Shown here: piece after piece, positions 26,001 through 35,043 of the stretch | Position numbering within the stretch: position 1 is the first letter of the stretch | Layout of the letters: each line of letters opens with the position of its first letter | Assembly: GCF_004357995.1 (NCBI RefSeq) | Contig: NZ_SMTK01000003.1 | Coordinates: 310,001 to 374,000 of the forward strand | Origin: Arthrobacter crusticola | GTDB lineage: Bacteria > Actinomycetota > Actinomycetes > Actinomycetales > Micrococcaceae | DNA length: 64,000 bases | Direction of reading: 5' to 3' | Notes under the pieces: generated by a model | The model's input: only the letters and a program-made list of their open reading frames with translations | Databases searched by the model: none | Told to the model about the DNA's origin: nothing | Program-made: the position numbers and the translations under genes

Positions 26001-28298
26001 TCAGTCGTCCCCTTCGCCGCCGCCGTTGTTGCCGTTGCCGCCGCCGTTGTTGTCACCCGGTGCGGCCGGTCCACCGAGTATGCCACCGGGAACGCCGGGA
26101 AGCCCACCGGGGCGGTTCTGGCCGTTGCCGAAGGACGGCACGCTCTGGCGGCCGTTGATGATGTCGGCCGGCGGGTTCTGGAACCGCTCGCCGACGTACA
26201 GGCCCGGGATCTGCTGCATGAAGCGGGCCCAGGAGGGACCGGCGATCAGCGAACCGTCGATCTCGGGGTACACGCGCCCGCCGATCTGCAGGCCGCTGAG
26301 GGAGGTGTTCCCCTCCTTCCAGTTGCCGATCCAGCTTGCCGTGGCCAGGCCGGAGTTGTAGCCCATGAACCAGGTCTGCGAGCGCTTGTCGTTGGTGCCG
26401 GTCTTGCCGGCCATCGGGATGCCGCCGTACTCGAGCTGTGAACCGGAGCCGGTCTTCATGACCTCCTGCGTCGCGTAGTTCACGCCGCGTGCGGTTTCCT
26501 TCGGGATGACCTGCTCGCAGGACACCGCGGGGACGGGGTAGCTGGTGCCGTCGGCGGCGGTGACCTCGGTCAGGGCGCGGGGATCGCACACGCTGCCCTC
26601 GTTGCCGAATCCGGCGAAGGCGGTGACCATCGACAGGGGCGCGACGTCGCCGTCGCCGCCGATGAGGGCCGAGGGGGAGACGGCGAGGCGTGCGGGTTCA
26701 CCTTTGTTGCTCTTGCCGTTGTGGACACCCATGTTGAAGGCGATGTCCTGGATGCGGCAGAGGTCGAGCTGCTTGGCCGAGGCCATGGTGATGGTGTTCA
26801 GGGACTGGGACAGGCCGCGCAGCACGGTGGCGGGGCCGTAGTTGGTGTCCCCGTAGTTTTGGGGGAAGTAGCCGCTGACGCCGTCCGGGCTCTGCACGGG
26901 GTAGTTGCCGCCTTCGAGGCAGCTGGCCTTCCACAGGTCGCCTTCCGGGTAGCGCTTCTTGCTGCCGTCAAGGACCGTGTTCAGGGATTTCCCGGCGTCG
27001 ACCCACGCGGCGACGGTGAATGGCTTGTAGGTCGAGCCCGGCTGGAACCCGCCGATGCCGCCAAGGCTTTTTTCGGGATTTCCGTCGGCGTACAGGTCGA
27101 CGTTGAAGTTCAGGACCGAGTCGCCGGCCGCCTCGCCCGGCCGGTACCGGGTGTTCTGCGCCATCGAGACGATGTTGCCGGTCTTCGGATCGACGCTCAC
27201 CAGGGAGTGCCCCACGGCGCCGTCGGTCGTGTCGGGGTTCGCTGTCTCGTTGACGGCGGTCTGCGCGGCCTTCTGCACTCGGGGATCAAGCGTGGTCTTG
27301 ATGGTCAGCCCCGAGCGGTAAAGGACCTTTTCCCGGTCTTCCGGGGTTTCGCCGTAGGCCGGGTCGTTGAGGATCAGGTGGGTGACGTAGTCGCAGAAAT
27401 AGGGTGCCTGGGCGGCACCGGCGCAGCCGTTGAGCGTCGGGGTGATCTTCAGGCCGAGGTCCGTCGCGACGGCGGCGTCGTGCTCCTCCTGCGTGATCTT
27501 GCCGGTCTTGAGCATGGCGCCGAGCACGATGTTGCGCCGCTCCAGCGACCGCTCCGGGTTCAGCTCGGGGCTGTAGTAGGTGGTGCCGTTGACGACGCCG
27601 GCCAGCAGGGCCGCCTGCTGGATGTTGAGGTCCTTGGCGTCGACGTTGAAGAAGTACTTCGAGGCCGCCTGCACGCCGTAGGTGGTACCGGTGAACGGCA
27701 CGATGTTGAGGTACCCCTCAAGGATCTCGTCCTTGGTGAGTTCCTTCTCGACGGCGATGGCGAGCTTCGCCTCGCGCAGTTTGTCCCCGATGGTCTTGCT
27801 GCCGCTGAAGACCGCTTCCCCGCCGTTCTGGCGGGCAGTGTCGATCAGCACGTTGGTGACGAACTGCTGGGTGAGCGTCGAGGCGCCGCGGGTGGTGTCG
27901 CTGCTGATGTTGTTGGCGACCGCGCCGAGGATGCCCTGCAGGTCGACGCCGCCGTGCTCGTAGAAGCGGTTGTCCTCGATGGCCAGGAGGGCATTGGTCA
28001 TATTGGGGGAGACCTGGTCGAGAGTGACCGGCTGCCGGTTCTCCTCGTACAGGGTGGCGATCAGCGAGCCGTCGGTCGCGAGGATCTTGGTCGGCTGGGC
28101 GAGCGCGTCGCGCTCAAGCTCCGCCGGGAGCTCCTCGAAGAACTGGATGGAGGCCGACGCGCCGGCGCCCGCCGCGGCGGCGACGGGCACGAGCAACCCG
28201 GCGGCGAGCACACCGCTGAGCCCGCTGATTCCGAGGAATGCAACGATTTTCCCAAGGGTGGTTGCCGTGTCAAAGAGAGGGGAGGTCCGAGGAGCCAT
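26001..28298 (-). CDS. Class A penicillin-binding protein (glycosyltransferase/transpeptidase)
   Basis: Polymerises lipid II and cross-links peptidoglycan at the outer face of the membrane. The 765-residue protein has one N-terminal membrane helix (about 14-45), a GT51 domain with catalytic Glu108 in AIEDNRFYEHGG, and a transpeptidase domain with nucleophile Ser422 in STYK, an SLN motif in LSQSLNTI, and KTGTNDK. The C-terminal 40 residues are a Gly/Pro/Asn-rich tail ending in acids, as in many actinobacterial PonA-type proteins. The ATG at 28298 is preferred; an earlier in-frame ATG would precede the natural basic N-terminus. It is divergent from the DUF4177 gene, with only 37 bases between the starts. 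Confidence 0.95.
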   Translation of the reverse strand: MAPRTSPLFDTATTLGKIVAFLGISGLSGVLAAGLLVPVAAAAGAGASASIQFFEELPAELERDALAQPTKILATDGSLIATLYEENRQPVTLDQVSPNMTNALLAIEDNRFYEHGGVDLQGILGAVANNISSDTTRGASTLTQQFVTNVLIDTARQNGGEAVFSGSKTIGDKLREAKLAIAVEKELTKDEILEGYLNIVPFTGTTYGVQAASKYFFNVDAKDLNIQQAALLAGVVNGTTYYSPELNPERSLERRNIVLGAMLKTGKITQEEHDAAVATDLGLKITPTLNGCAGAAQAPYFCDYVTHLILNDPAYGETPEDREKVLYRSGLTIKTTLDPRVQKAAQTAVNETANPDTTDGAVGHSLVSVDPKTGNIVSMAQNTRYRPGEAAGDSVLNFNVDLYADGNPEKSLGGIGGFQPGSTYKPFTVAAWVDAGKSLNTVLDGSKKRYPEGDLWKASCLEGGNYPVQSPDGVSGYFPQNYGDTNYGPATVLRGLSQSLNTITMASAKQLDLCRIQDIAFNMGVHNGKSNKGEPARLAVSPSALIGGDGDVAPLSMVTAFAGFGNEGSVCDPRALTEVTAADGTSYPVPAVSCEQVIPKETARGVNYATQEVMKTGSGSQLEYGGIPMAGKTGTNDKRSQTWFMGYNSGLATASWIGNWKEGNTSLSGLQIGGRVYPEIDGSLIAGPSWARFMQQIPGLYVGERFQNPPADIINGRQSVPSFGNGQNRPGGLPGVPGGILGGPAAPGDNNGGGNGNNGGGEGDD

Positions 28299-28335
28299 GT
28301 ACTGCAGTTTACAAGCACGCGCTAGGCTTTGACGC

Positions 28336-28497
28336 ATGACCAAATGGGAGTACTCCACGATTCCGCTGATCATCCACGCCACCAAGCAGATCCTTGATCA
28401 GTGGGGTGAGGACGGCTGGGAGCTCGTCCAGGTGGTCCCCGGGCCCGACGGGAACGGCCTTGTGGCCTACCTCAAGCGCGAAAAGGGCCAGTCGTGA
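28336..28497 (+). CDS. DUF4177 small protein
   Basis: A 53-residue protein starting MTKWEYSTIPL and containing the DUF4177 core (QWGEDGWELVQVVP, then VAYLKRE). Function is unknown. It is short enough to be missed by length cut-offs, but three things support it: the family match, the GTGA overlap with the downstream RidA gene, and the position right beside the divergent PBP promoter. It heads a three-gene run with RidA and a NUDIX hydrolase. Confidence 0.9.
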   Translation: MTKWEYSTIPLIIHATKQILDQWGEDGWELVQVVPGPDGNGLVAYLKREKGQS

Positions 28498-28976
28498 GCG
28501 GCACGGAAACCGCCCCCTCCGCGGTCGAGGCGCGGCTCGCCGGGCTGGGCATCACCCTGCCGGCCGTCGCCGCGCCGGTCGCCAGTTACGTGCCTGCGGT
28601 CATCTCGGGCACCTTCGTCTACACCTCCGGACAGCTTCCCTTCATTGACGGCAAGCTCCCGGCCACCGGCAAGGTCGGGGCCGCCGTTGACGCCGATACC
28701 GCCCAATCCCTCGCGGCCACCTGCGCCGTGAACGCCCTGGCTGCGGTCAAGGAGCGGATCGGCGACCTGGACCGGGTGACAAGGATCGTCAAGGTCGTCG
28801 GCTTCGTCGCCTCCGACCCGTCCTTCACCGGCCAGCCGGTCGTCATCAACGGGGCCTCGAACCTGCTGGGCGAGGTTTTCGGAGACGCCGGAGTCCATGC
28901 CCGTTCCGCCGTCGGCGTCGCCGTGCTGCCCCTTGATGCACCGGTCGAGGTCGAAATGATCGTCGAGTTCGTCTAG
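28494..28976 (+). CDS. RidA/YjgF-family protein
   Basis: A 160-residue member of the RidA superfamily, whose trimeric archetype deaminates reactive enamine/imine intermediates such as those from PLP enzymes. Visible family parts are YVPAVISGTFVYTSGQLPF, INALAAVKE-like NALAAVKERIGDLD and the C-terminal ARSAVGVAVLPLDAPVEVE. The conserved catalytic Arg of true RidA usually lies in the RSAVG(V) segment, and it is present (ARSAVGV). The GTG start overlaps the DUF4177 stop. It may also be a YjgF-like paralogue with a different role. Confidence 0.9.
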   Translation: MSGTETAPSAVEARLAGLGITLPAVAAPVASYVPAVISGTFVYTSGQLPFIDGKLPATGKVGAAVDADTAQSLAATCAVNALAAVKERIGDLDRVTRIVKVVGFVASDPSFTGQPVVINGASNLLGEVFGDAGVHARSAVGVAVLPLDAPVEVEMIVEFV

Positions 28977-28980
28977 TCCC

Positions 28981-29895
28981 GTGGATCGACTAAGCAACCG
29001 CAGGTTCCCCCTCCATTCCGAGGAGCGCAGCGCCGCCCGGGGCTGGGTGGAATATGGTGCCCGCACCCCCCTGAAGGCCCGCCCGGCCTCCTCGGTCGTC
29101 CTGGTCCGCGACAGCCCGACGGGCGCGGAGACCTACCTCACCTGCCGCCGCAGCGAATCGCCGCTGGGAATCGTCGGGTTCCCGGGCGGCCTGATCGAGG
29201 AGTTCGACGACGACCCGGTCGACTGGTGCGGACCCAGCCCCTCCGCCTGGGCGAAGGCGCTGGGGACCGACGACTCCAACCTGGCCCGGCGCCACGTGCT
29301 GGCCGCCGTGCGCGAACTCTTCGAGGAAACCGGCGTGCTGCTGGCCGGGCCCGACGCCACCAGCATGGTGGAGAGCACCCGCGGCCGGGAGTGGATGAAG
29401 GCGCGGGAGACCGTCGCCCACCAGGACTCTTCCTTTGCCGACGTCCTCAGCCGGCGCGGGCTGGCCGTCCGGTCCGACCTGATCAAGCCGCTGGCGCACT
29501 GGCTGACCCCCGACTTCGCGCACCGCCGCTTCGACACCCACTACTTCGCCGTGGCCCAGCCGGTGAACCAGTCGCCCACGCTCCTTGAGAGTAAGGGCAT
29601 CTGGGGCGGCTGGAAGTGCGCGGCGCAGGAGATCGCACGCCGGAACAGCACCGAACTCGGTGACGAGGTAGGCCAGCCCAACACCGTGGGGCGCACGCTG
29701 AGCGAGATCACGGTGCCCGCGGTGGAGCTGATTCTCGAGAAGCTCGGCTCCTCGCGCGGCTGTATCGCCTATCTTTCGCACAAGCGGAAGATCAAGCTCT
29801 ACTATCCGCACCTGGCCGAGCACGACGGCGACCTCATGCTCGAGGTCGCCTGCCCGGTGCTGACCGAGGGCGGCTCGGCGCAGCGCGGCCGATAG
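28981..29895 (+). CDS. NUDIX hydrolase family protein
   Basis: A 304-residue protein with an expanded NUDIX fold. The first part of the box is PLGIVGFPGGLIEEF and the second part, RELFEETGVLL, comes about 45 residues later, after an insertion rich in Asp and Ser; this split is known in RNA- or CoA-type NUDIX subfamilies such as NUDT19/NUDT7-like proteins. Substrate cannot be named. The GTG start follows the RidA stop by four bases. A perfect hairpin directly after its stop ends the DUF4177-RidA-NUDIX unit. Confidence 0.85.
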   Translation: MDRLSNRRFPLHSEERSAARGWVEYGARTPLKARPASSVVLVRDSPTGAETYLTCRRSESPLGIVGFPGGLIEEFDDDPVDWCGPSPSAWAKALGTDDSNLARRHVLAAVRELFEETGVLLAGPDATSMVESTRGREWMKARETVAHQDSSFADVLSRRGLAVRSDLIKPLAHWLTPDFAHRRFDTHYFAVAQPVNQSPTLLESKGIWGGWKCAAQEIARRNSTELGDEVGQPNTVGRTLSEITVPAVELILEKLGSSRGCIAYLSHKRKIKLYYPHLAEHDGDLMLEVACPVLTEGGSAQRGR

Positions 29896-29900
29896 AAGTG

Positions 29901-29928
29901 CGGCCGGACTACCCCCGGAGTCCGGCCG
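29901..29928. terminator. Bidirectional hairpin terminator
   Basis: CGGCCGGACT (29901-29910) and AGTCCGGCCG (29919-29928) form a perfect 10-bp stem with an 8-base loop, exactly between the convergent NUDIX and Crp-family genes, 3-5 bases from each stop. No T-tract. Confidence 0.75.
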
Positions 29929-29930
29929 GG

Positions 29931-30608
29931 TCAGCGGCTGCGCTGGCGCAGCCGCTGGATGTCGAGGATGACCACGGCGCGGGCCTCAAGGCGGAGCCAG
30001 CCGCGCTGAACGAACTCGGCGAGGGCCTTGTTGACCGTTTCACGTGAAGCGCCGACCAGCTGGGCCAGTTCCTCCTGGGTGAGTTCGTGGGCCACCAGGA
30101 CGCCGTCGGTGGCAGGCCTGCCGAAACGGTCGGCCAGATCCAGCAGCGCCTTCGCGACGCGGCCGGGGACATCGGAGAACACGAGGTCGGCGAGGGACTC
30201 GTTGGTGCGGCGCAGCCGGCGGGCGAGCGCCTGAAGCAGCTGGGCCGATACCTCGGGGCGGGTCTCGAGCAGCACCCGCAGGTTCTCATTCTTTAGCCCC
30301 GCCAGCCGGGTCTCGGACACCGCCGTCGCCGTGGCCGTGCGCGGGCTGGGGTCGAACAGGGCCATCTCGCCGAAGAGTTCGCCCGGGCCGAGGATCGCCA
30401 GAAGGTTCTCCCTGCCGTCCTGGGCGGTGCGGCCCAGCTTGATTTTGCCGGAGACGATGAAGTACAGCTGGTCGCCCTGGTCTCCCTCACGGAATACCGA
30501 CGATCCACGCGAGAGGTCAACCTCGGTCAACTCATCAGTGAGGGCGGCGAAGACGTCGTCTCCCAGCGAAGCGAAGAGCGGCGCCCGGCGCAGTACCTCG
30601 ATATCCAT
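29931..30608 (-). CDS. Crp/Fnr-family regulator, GlxR-like
   Basis: Global cAMP-type regulator, 225 residues. An N-terminal cyclic-nucleotide domain (about 1-120) contains GELFGEMALFDPSPRTATA, the phosphate-binding cassette, and a C-terminal winged helix contains LTQEELAQLVGASRETVNKA. Overall sequence and length closely resemble GlxR of corynebacteria and Crp of mycobacteria, which bind TGTGANNTANNTCACA sites at many carbon-metabolism genes. AGGAGAATTC precedes the ATG. A matching site occurs upstream of acs in this window (43455-43470). The gene faces the MarP-like protease across a shared promoter region. Confidence 0.92.
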   Translation of the reverse strand: MDIEVLRRAPLFASLGDDVFAALTDELTEVDLSRGSSVFREGDQGDQLYFIVSGKIKLGRTAQDGRENLLAILGPGELFGEMALFDPSPRTATATAVSETRLAGLKNENLRVLLETRPEVSAQLLQALARRLRRTNESLADLVFSDVPGRVAKALLDLADRFGRPATDGVLVAHELTQEELAQLVGASRETVNKALAEFVQRGWLRLEARAVVILDIQRLRQRSR

Positions 30609-30833
30609 GAATTCTCCTGTTGACTTGGGGGTGGTGCGGCTGTCCCGCATGGCCTCTACCGTCCCATCTTGCCGTACCCGGGCATGATCGGACAGCCGAT
30701 GCACCCCATTCCGCCGCGGTTTAAGCGATCCGCGCAACCGGCGCGCTGCCGCTGGACCGCTTCCGGCCGATAGAATTGGAACTCAGTGATGGAGGTGCGC
30801 GGCTTCCGGACGAAGCACACTGGGAGAACGGAC

Positions 30834-32018
30834 ATGCCCGACTTCACGATCCTCGACGTCGTACTGGGCCTTGTGCTGCTCGGATACCTCGCCGTGGGGC
30901 TCCGCAACGGGCTCTTCGTGACCCTTGGGGGCATCGTCGGGTTTATCGCCGGGGCCGTGGCCGCCTTCTTCGCCATCCCGCTGGTCAGCGCGGCGGTCCC
31001 CGACAACGGCTGGCGCCTTCCCGCCGTCATCGCCACGGCCCTGATCCTCGTCGTCGTGGGCCAGGCCCTCGGGGCCGGTCTGGGGTCCTCGATCCGGCGC
31101 TGGCTGAAGGCCCGGCCACTGCGGACCGTTGACCGCCTGCTCGGCGGCGCGGTCAACACCGTGGTGGCGGCGCTGGTGATGTCGATGCTCGCATTCAGCG
31201 TGGGCACCCTCGGCGTCCCCTTCCTGTCCCAGCACCTCGCTGCCTCGCAGGTCATCCGCGGCATCGACAGCGCAACTCCGGCGCCGGTGCGCACCTGGCT
31301 GGCGCAGCTGCGCACCATCGCCGTGGACGACGGCATCCCCACCATTTTGGACACGGTCGCGCCGCCGTTGACCGGGGAGGTCCCCGACGAATCCGTCGAT
31401 ACCCCCGAACTCGCCGCGGCTGCGGCGTCGGTGGTGCGGATCGCCGGCACGGCCTTCAAATGTGGACAGAACCAGACAGGCACCGGGTTCGTTGTGGCGC
31501 CCGGCCGGGTCATCACCAATGCGCACGTCGTGGCGGGGGTGGGTGAACCGGTCGTCGAGGTCCTGGGCGGAGGGGCGCTGCCGGGGCGGGTCGTCCACTT
31601 CGATGCTGTCCGCGACATCGCCGTCCTCGCCGTGGACGGCCTGGACCGGAATGCGCTGCCGCTGGGGGAGGAACTGCCGCGCGGGACGACGGCGGCCTTC
31701 GCCGGCTACCCGGCCGGCGGGCCCTACCGGATCCAGCCTGCAAGCGTGCAGAACCTGTCCGCGGTGATGGTCCAGAACATCTATGGTGCCAGTCCGCAGC
31801 TGCTCCAGGTCTACAGCCTGGCCGCCAACGTGCAGCAGGGTAATTCGGGCGGGCCGCTGCTTGACCTGCAGGGGCGGGTCGCCGGGGTGGTTTTCGCCAA
31901 GTCGACGGCCGAGGCGCCCGTCGGGTACGCCCTGTCGCTGGCCGAGCTGCGGCCCATCGCCGAACGCGCGCCGGGCTACGCCGCCTCCGTCCGCTCCGGG
32001 CAGTGCACCCCGCGTTAG
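30834..32018 (+). CDS. MarP-like membrane serine protease
   Basis: A 394-residue protein with an N-terminal CvpA-type domain of four membrane helices (about 5-175) and a C-terminal trypsin-like periplasmic protease. The catalytic triad is visible: His231 (TNAHVVAG), Asp261 (VRDIAVLAV) and Ser338 (QQGNSGGPL). Spacing is close to that of M. tuberculosis MarP (His235, Asp264, Ser343). Cys210 and Cys391 match the positions of the MarP disulfide. MarP protects mycobacteria against acid and oxidative stress through cell-wall hydrolase processing; that role is inferred here by family. The start follows GGGAG; in-frame codons upstream at 30786 are less likely. It is divergent from the crp-like gene. 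Confidence 0.93.
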   Translation: MPDFTILDVVLGLVLLGYLAVGLRNGLFVTLGGIVGFIAGAVAAFFAIPLVSAAVPDNGWRLPAVIATALILVVVGQALGAGLGSSIRRWLKARPLRTVDRLLGGAVNTVVAALVMSMLAFSVGTLGVPFLSQHLAASQVIRGIDSATPAPVRTWLAQLRTIAVDDGIPTILDTVAPPLTGEVPDESVDTPELAAAAASVVRIAGTAFKCGQNQTGTGFVVAPGRVITNAHVVAGVGEPVVEVLGGGALPGRVVHFDAVRDIAVLAVDGLDRNALPLGEELPRGTTAAFAGYPAGGPYRIQPASVQNLSAVMVQNIYGASPQLLQVYSLAANVQQGNSGGPLLDLQGRVAGVVFAKSTAEAPVGYALSLAELRPIAERAPGYAASVRSGQCTPR

Positions 32019-32248
32019 CCCTGCCCTCCGCCGGATCCGGCGGCAACTGCGCGGGCCCACCGGCGGGTTCCGCGGCGCGCCCTGCGGAGGTCCCGCGAGA
32101 CCAAATCGTGACCGGATGGATGCGGGAAATACGAAAACCGGCCGCTTTAGAAGTTAGGCTCGTCACACGGCCAGTGCGCACAGGCGCGTTCCGGTCCGGC
32201 GGATACAGGGTTGTCCGGCCAGAAACACTCGTTCAACAGGAGCTCAAA

Positions 32249-33946
32249 ATGTCTACACGCGACACTTCTGTGCGCAGGTTCCATCTCACCAGGAAACGTG
32301 CTGCGTTGACTGCGGGAATATCCATCGGCGCGCTGCTCATGACCGGCTGCGTCCAGAGCCAGCGCGAGGAGGGGGCCGGCGCCGAGGGTTCGGGCGAGGC
32401 CGTCAACTCGACCTTCGTCTTCGCTGCGTCCTCCGACCCGAAGTCCCTCGACCCGGCCTTCGCCAGCGACGGCGAGTCATTCCGCGTCAGCCGCCAGATC
32501 TTCGAGGGCCTCGTCGGCGTGGAGAAGGGCACCGCGGACCCGGCGCCGCTGCTCGCCGAGTCGTGGGAAACCTCCGAAGACGGACTGGCGACGACCTTCA
32601 AGCTGAAGGAGGGCGTGAAGTTCCACGACGGGACCGACTTCAACGCCGAGGCCGTCTGCTTCAACTTCGACCGCTGGTACAACTGGACCGGCCTCCAGCA
32701 GGCCGAGACCGTCTCGTACTACTACAACTCGCTCTTCCGCGGGTTCAAGGACCAGCCTGACGAAGCGGTCTACGAATCCTGCGAGGCCAACGGCGACAAC
32801 GAGGTCACCGTCAACCTGGCCAAGCCGTTCGCCGGATTCGTCCCGGCGCTCTCCCTGCCGGCCTTCGCCATGCAGAGCCCCACCGCGCTTGAGAAGTTCA
32901 AGGCCGACGAGATCGGCGGTTCCGAGGAATCACCAAAGCTCAGCGAGTACGCCCTCGGCAACCCGGTGGGCACCGGTCCCTTCAAGTTCGAGTCCTGGGA
33001 CGTCGGACAGCAGCTTGAGCTGTCGAGCTTCGAGGACTACTGGGGCGAGAAGGGCCAGATCACCGAAACGATCTTCCGCATCATCGATGACCCGCAGGCC
33101 CGCCGCCAGGCCCTCGAGGCCGGAACCATCGACGGGTACGACCTTGTCGCCCCCGCCGACGTCCAGTCCCTGAAGGACGGCGGATACAACGTGGTGGCCC
33201 GCGACCCGTTCACCATCCTGTACCTGGGCTTCAACCACAAGGTCGAGCAGCTCGCGGACCCGCTGGTCCGCGAAGCCATTGCGCACGCCATCGACAAGGA
33301 GGCTCTGGTCGCCCAGACCCTTCCCGAGGGCACCGAGGTCGCGACCCAGTTCATCCCCGACGTCGTCGACGGCTACAACGAGGACGTCACCACGTACGAC
33401 TTCGATCCGGAGAAGGCGAAGGAACTCCTCGCCGAGGCCGGCTACCCCGACGGCTTCGAGGTCCAGTTCAACTACCCGACGAACGTCTCGCGTCCGTACA
33501 TGCCCACCCCGGAGCAGGTCTTCACCAACCTCCAGGCGCAGCTGGCCGACGTCGGAATCACCGTCACCCCGGCGCCTGCCGCCTGGTCCCCTGACTACCT
33601 CGACCAGGTCCAGGGCACCGAGGACCACGGCCTGCACCTGCTCGGCTGGACCGGCGACTACAACGACACCGACAACTTCATCGGCGTCTTCTTCGGCCAG
33701 CAGAAGCCGGAGTTCGGCTTCGACAACCCGGAGCTGTTCGCCGCACTCGATGAGGCGCGGGGCATGACCGACCGCGATGAGCAGACGAAGGCGTACGAGG
33801 AGATCAACCAGCAGATCGCCGAGTTCATCCCGGCCATCCCGCTGGCCCACCCGGCACCTTCGCTGGCGTTCAACGAGCGCGTTACCTCCTACCCGGCCAG
33901 CCCGGTCAACGATGAGGTCTTCAGCGAGATCGAGCTCAGCAAGTAA
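32249..33946 (+). CDS. Peptide ABC transporter substrate-binding lipoprotein
   Basis: Solute-binding protein of family 5 (DppA/OppA type), 565 residues. The N-terminal signal ends in lipobox LLMTGC with acylated Cys34, followed by an acidic flexible linker. Core family motifs are DPKSLDPAFASDGESFRVSR, LAESWETSEDGLATTFKLKEGVKFHDG and LVREAIAHAIDKEALV. It binds di- or oligopeptides outside the membrane and delivers them to the two permeases downstream. A strong AGGAG precedes the ATG. A perfect 14-bp hairpin lies between this gene and the permeases, a common way to make more binding protein than permease. The ligand could also be nickel or another small solute, as in other family-5 proteins. 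Confidence 0.93.
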   Translation: MSTRDTSVRRFHLTRKRAALTAGISIGALLMTGCVQSQREEGAGAEGSGEAVNSTFVFAASSDPKSLDPAFASDGESFRVSRQIFEGLVGVEKGTADPAPLLAESWETSEDGLATTFKLKEGVKFHDGTDFNAEAVCFNFDRWYNWTGLQQAETVSYYYNSLFRGFKDQPDEAVYESCEANGDNEVTVNLAKPFAGFVPALSLPAFAMQSPTALEKFKADEIGGSEESPKLSEYALGNPVGTGPFKFESWDVGQQLELSSFEDYWGEKGQITETIFRIIDDPQARRQALEAGTIDGYDLVAPADVQSLKDGGYNVVARDPFTILYLGFNHKVEQLADPLVREAIAHAIDKEALVAQTLPEGTEVATQFIPDVVDGYNEDVTTYDFDPEKAKELLAEAGYPDGFEVQFNYPTNVSRPYMPTPEQVFTNLQAQLADVGITVTPAPAAWSPDYLDQVQGTEDHGLHLLGWTGDYNDTDNFIGVFFGQQKPEFGFDNPELFAALDEARGMTDRDEQTKAYEEINQQIAEFIPAIPLAHPAPSLAFNERVTSYPASPVNDEVFSEIELSK

Positions 33947-33959
33947 TACCAGCACGTCC

Positions 33960-33997
33960 AGTGGAGCCGGACCCGTACGATTAGGTCCGGCTCCACT
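33960..33997. other. Intercistronic hairpin after the binding protein
   Basis: AGTGGAGCCGGACC (33960-33973) and GGTCCGGCTCCACT (33984-33997) form a perfect 14-bp stem with a 10-base loop, 14 bases after the binding-protein stop. There is no T-tract. It probably reduces read-through into the permeases or protects the upstream message. Confidence 0.7.
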
Positions 33998-34038
33998 GTG
34001 TTGGAGAGCACATCCTGGTTTCCCCCCGAGAGGACACT

Positions 34039-35043
34039 GTGTTACGCGTCATAGGCAAGCGAATTGCCCTGCTCATCCCCACGTTGTTTGGGCTGTCCGT
34101 TCTGCTCTTCCTCTGGGTGCGCAGCCTCCCGGGCGGTCCGGCGACCGCGCTGCTGGGCGAGAAGGCGACCCCCGAGGCCGTCGCCCGGGTCAATGAGCTC
34201 TACGGTTTCGACCGCCCGCTCCTCACCCAGTACTTCACCTATATCGGCAAGCTGCTGCAGGGCGACTTCGGCGTCTCGATCAACACCGGGCGTCCCGTCC
34301 TCGAGGAGTTCGCGACCCGCTTCCCGGCGACTGTCGAACTCACCATCGTCGCCCTGATCTTCGCCATCGGCATCGGCGTACCGCTGGGCTATGCGGCGGC
34401 CCGCCACTACGGGCGCTTCGTGGACCACAGCTCCGTGGTGCTGAGCCTGATCGGCATCACCGTCCCGGTGTTCTTCCTCGCGTTCATCTTCAAGTACCTG
34501 TTCGCGATCCAGTGGTCCATCCTGCCGCCCGACGGCCGGCAGAACCCGCGCATCAACGCGACCCACTTCACCGACTTCTACGTCCTGGACGGGCTCCTCA
34601 CGGGGGAGTGGGACGCCGCCTGGGACGCCTTCCTTCACCTGATCCTGCCCGGGCTGGCCCTGGGCACCATCCCGCTGGCCATCATCGTGCGCATCACCCG
34701 GGCCTCGGTGCTTGAGACCCAGAACGCCGACTACGTGCGCACCGCCCGGGCCAAGGGCCTCATGGAGCGCACCATCCGCGGCCGGTTCATCCTGCGCAAC
34801 GCCATGCTTCCGGTGGTGACGACCATCGGCCTGCAGCTCGGCCTGCTCATCTCCGGCGCCGTGCTCACCGAGACGGTCTTCGCGTTCAACGGCATCGGGC
34901 GGTTCCTGCGCGACGCCATCTTCGGCCTTGATTACCCGGTCCTCCAGGGGTTCATCATCTTCATCGCCATCCTCTACGCGATCATCAACCTCCTCGTTGA
35001 CATTTCCTACAGCATCATCGACCCGAGAGTGCGTGTGCAGTGA
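34039..35043 (+). CDS. Peptide ABC transporter permease, DppB type
   Basis: A 334-residue membrane protein with six helices. The N-terminus (RVIGKRIALLIPTLFGLSVLLF) and the motif NELYGFDRPLLTQY are typical of DppB/OppB. The ATPase-docking EAA loop is seen as YVRTARAKGLMERTI. It forms the channel with the permease downstream. The start is GTG at 34039 after GAGAGGACACT. The stop overlaps the next start codon by four bases, so both are made in equal amounts. Confidence 0.94.
   Translation: MLRVIGKRIALLIPTLFGLSVLLFLWVRSLPGGPATALLGEKATPEAVARVNELYGFDRPLLTQYFTYIGKLLQGDFGVSINTGRPVLEEFATRFPATVELTIVALIFAIGIGVPLGYAAARHYGRFVDHSSVVLSLIGITVPVFFLAFIFKYLFAIQWSILPPDGRQNPRINATHFTDFYVLDGLLTGEWDAAWDAFLHLILPGLALGTIPLAIIVRITRASVLETQNADYVRTARAKGLMERTIRGRFILRNAMLPVVTTIGLQLGLLISGAVLTETVFAFNGIGRFLRDAIFGLDYPVLQGFIIFIAILYAIINLLVDISYSIIDPRVRVQ

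Noticed and set aside
26721..28325. 534-codon open frame opposite the PBP gene
   Set aside because: It is the shadow of the PBP coding strand, with no motif or ribosome site.
30748..30776. Promoter for the MarP-like gene with TAGAAT at 30771
   Set aside because: The -10 is good but no -35 lies at suitable spacing; not strong enough to list.
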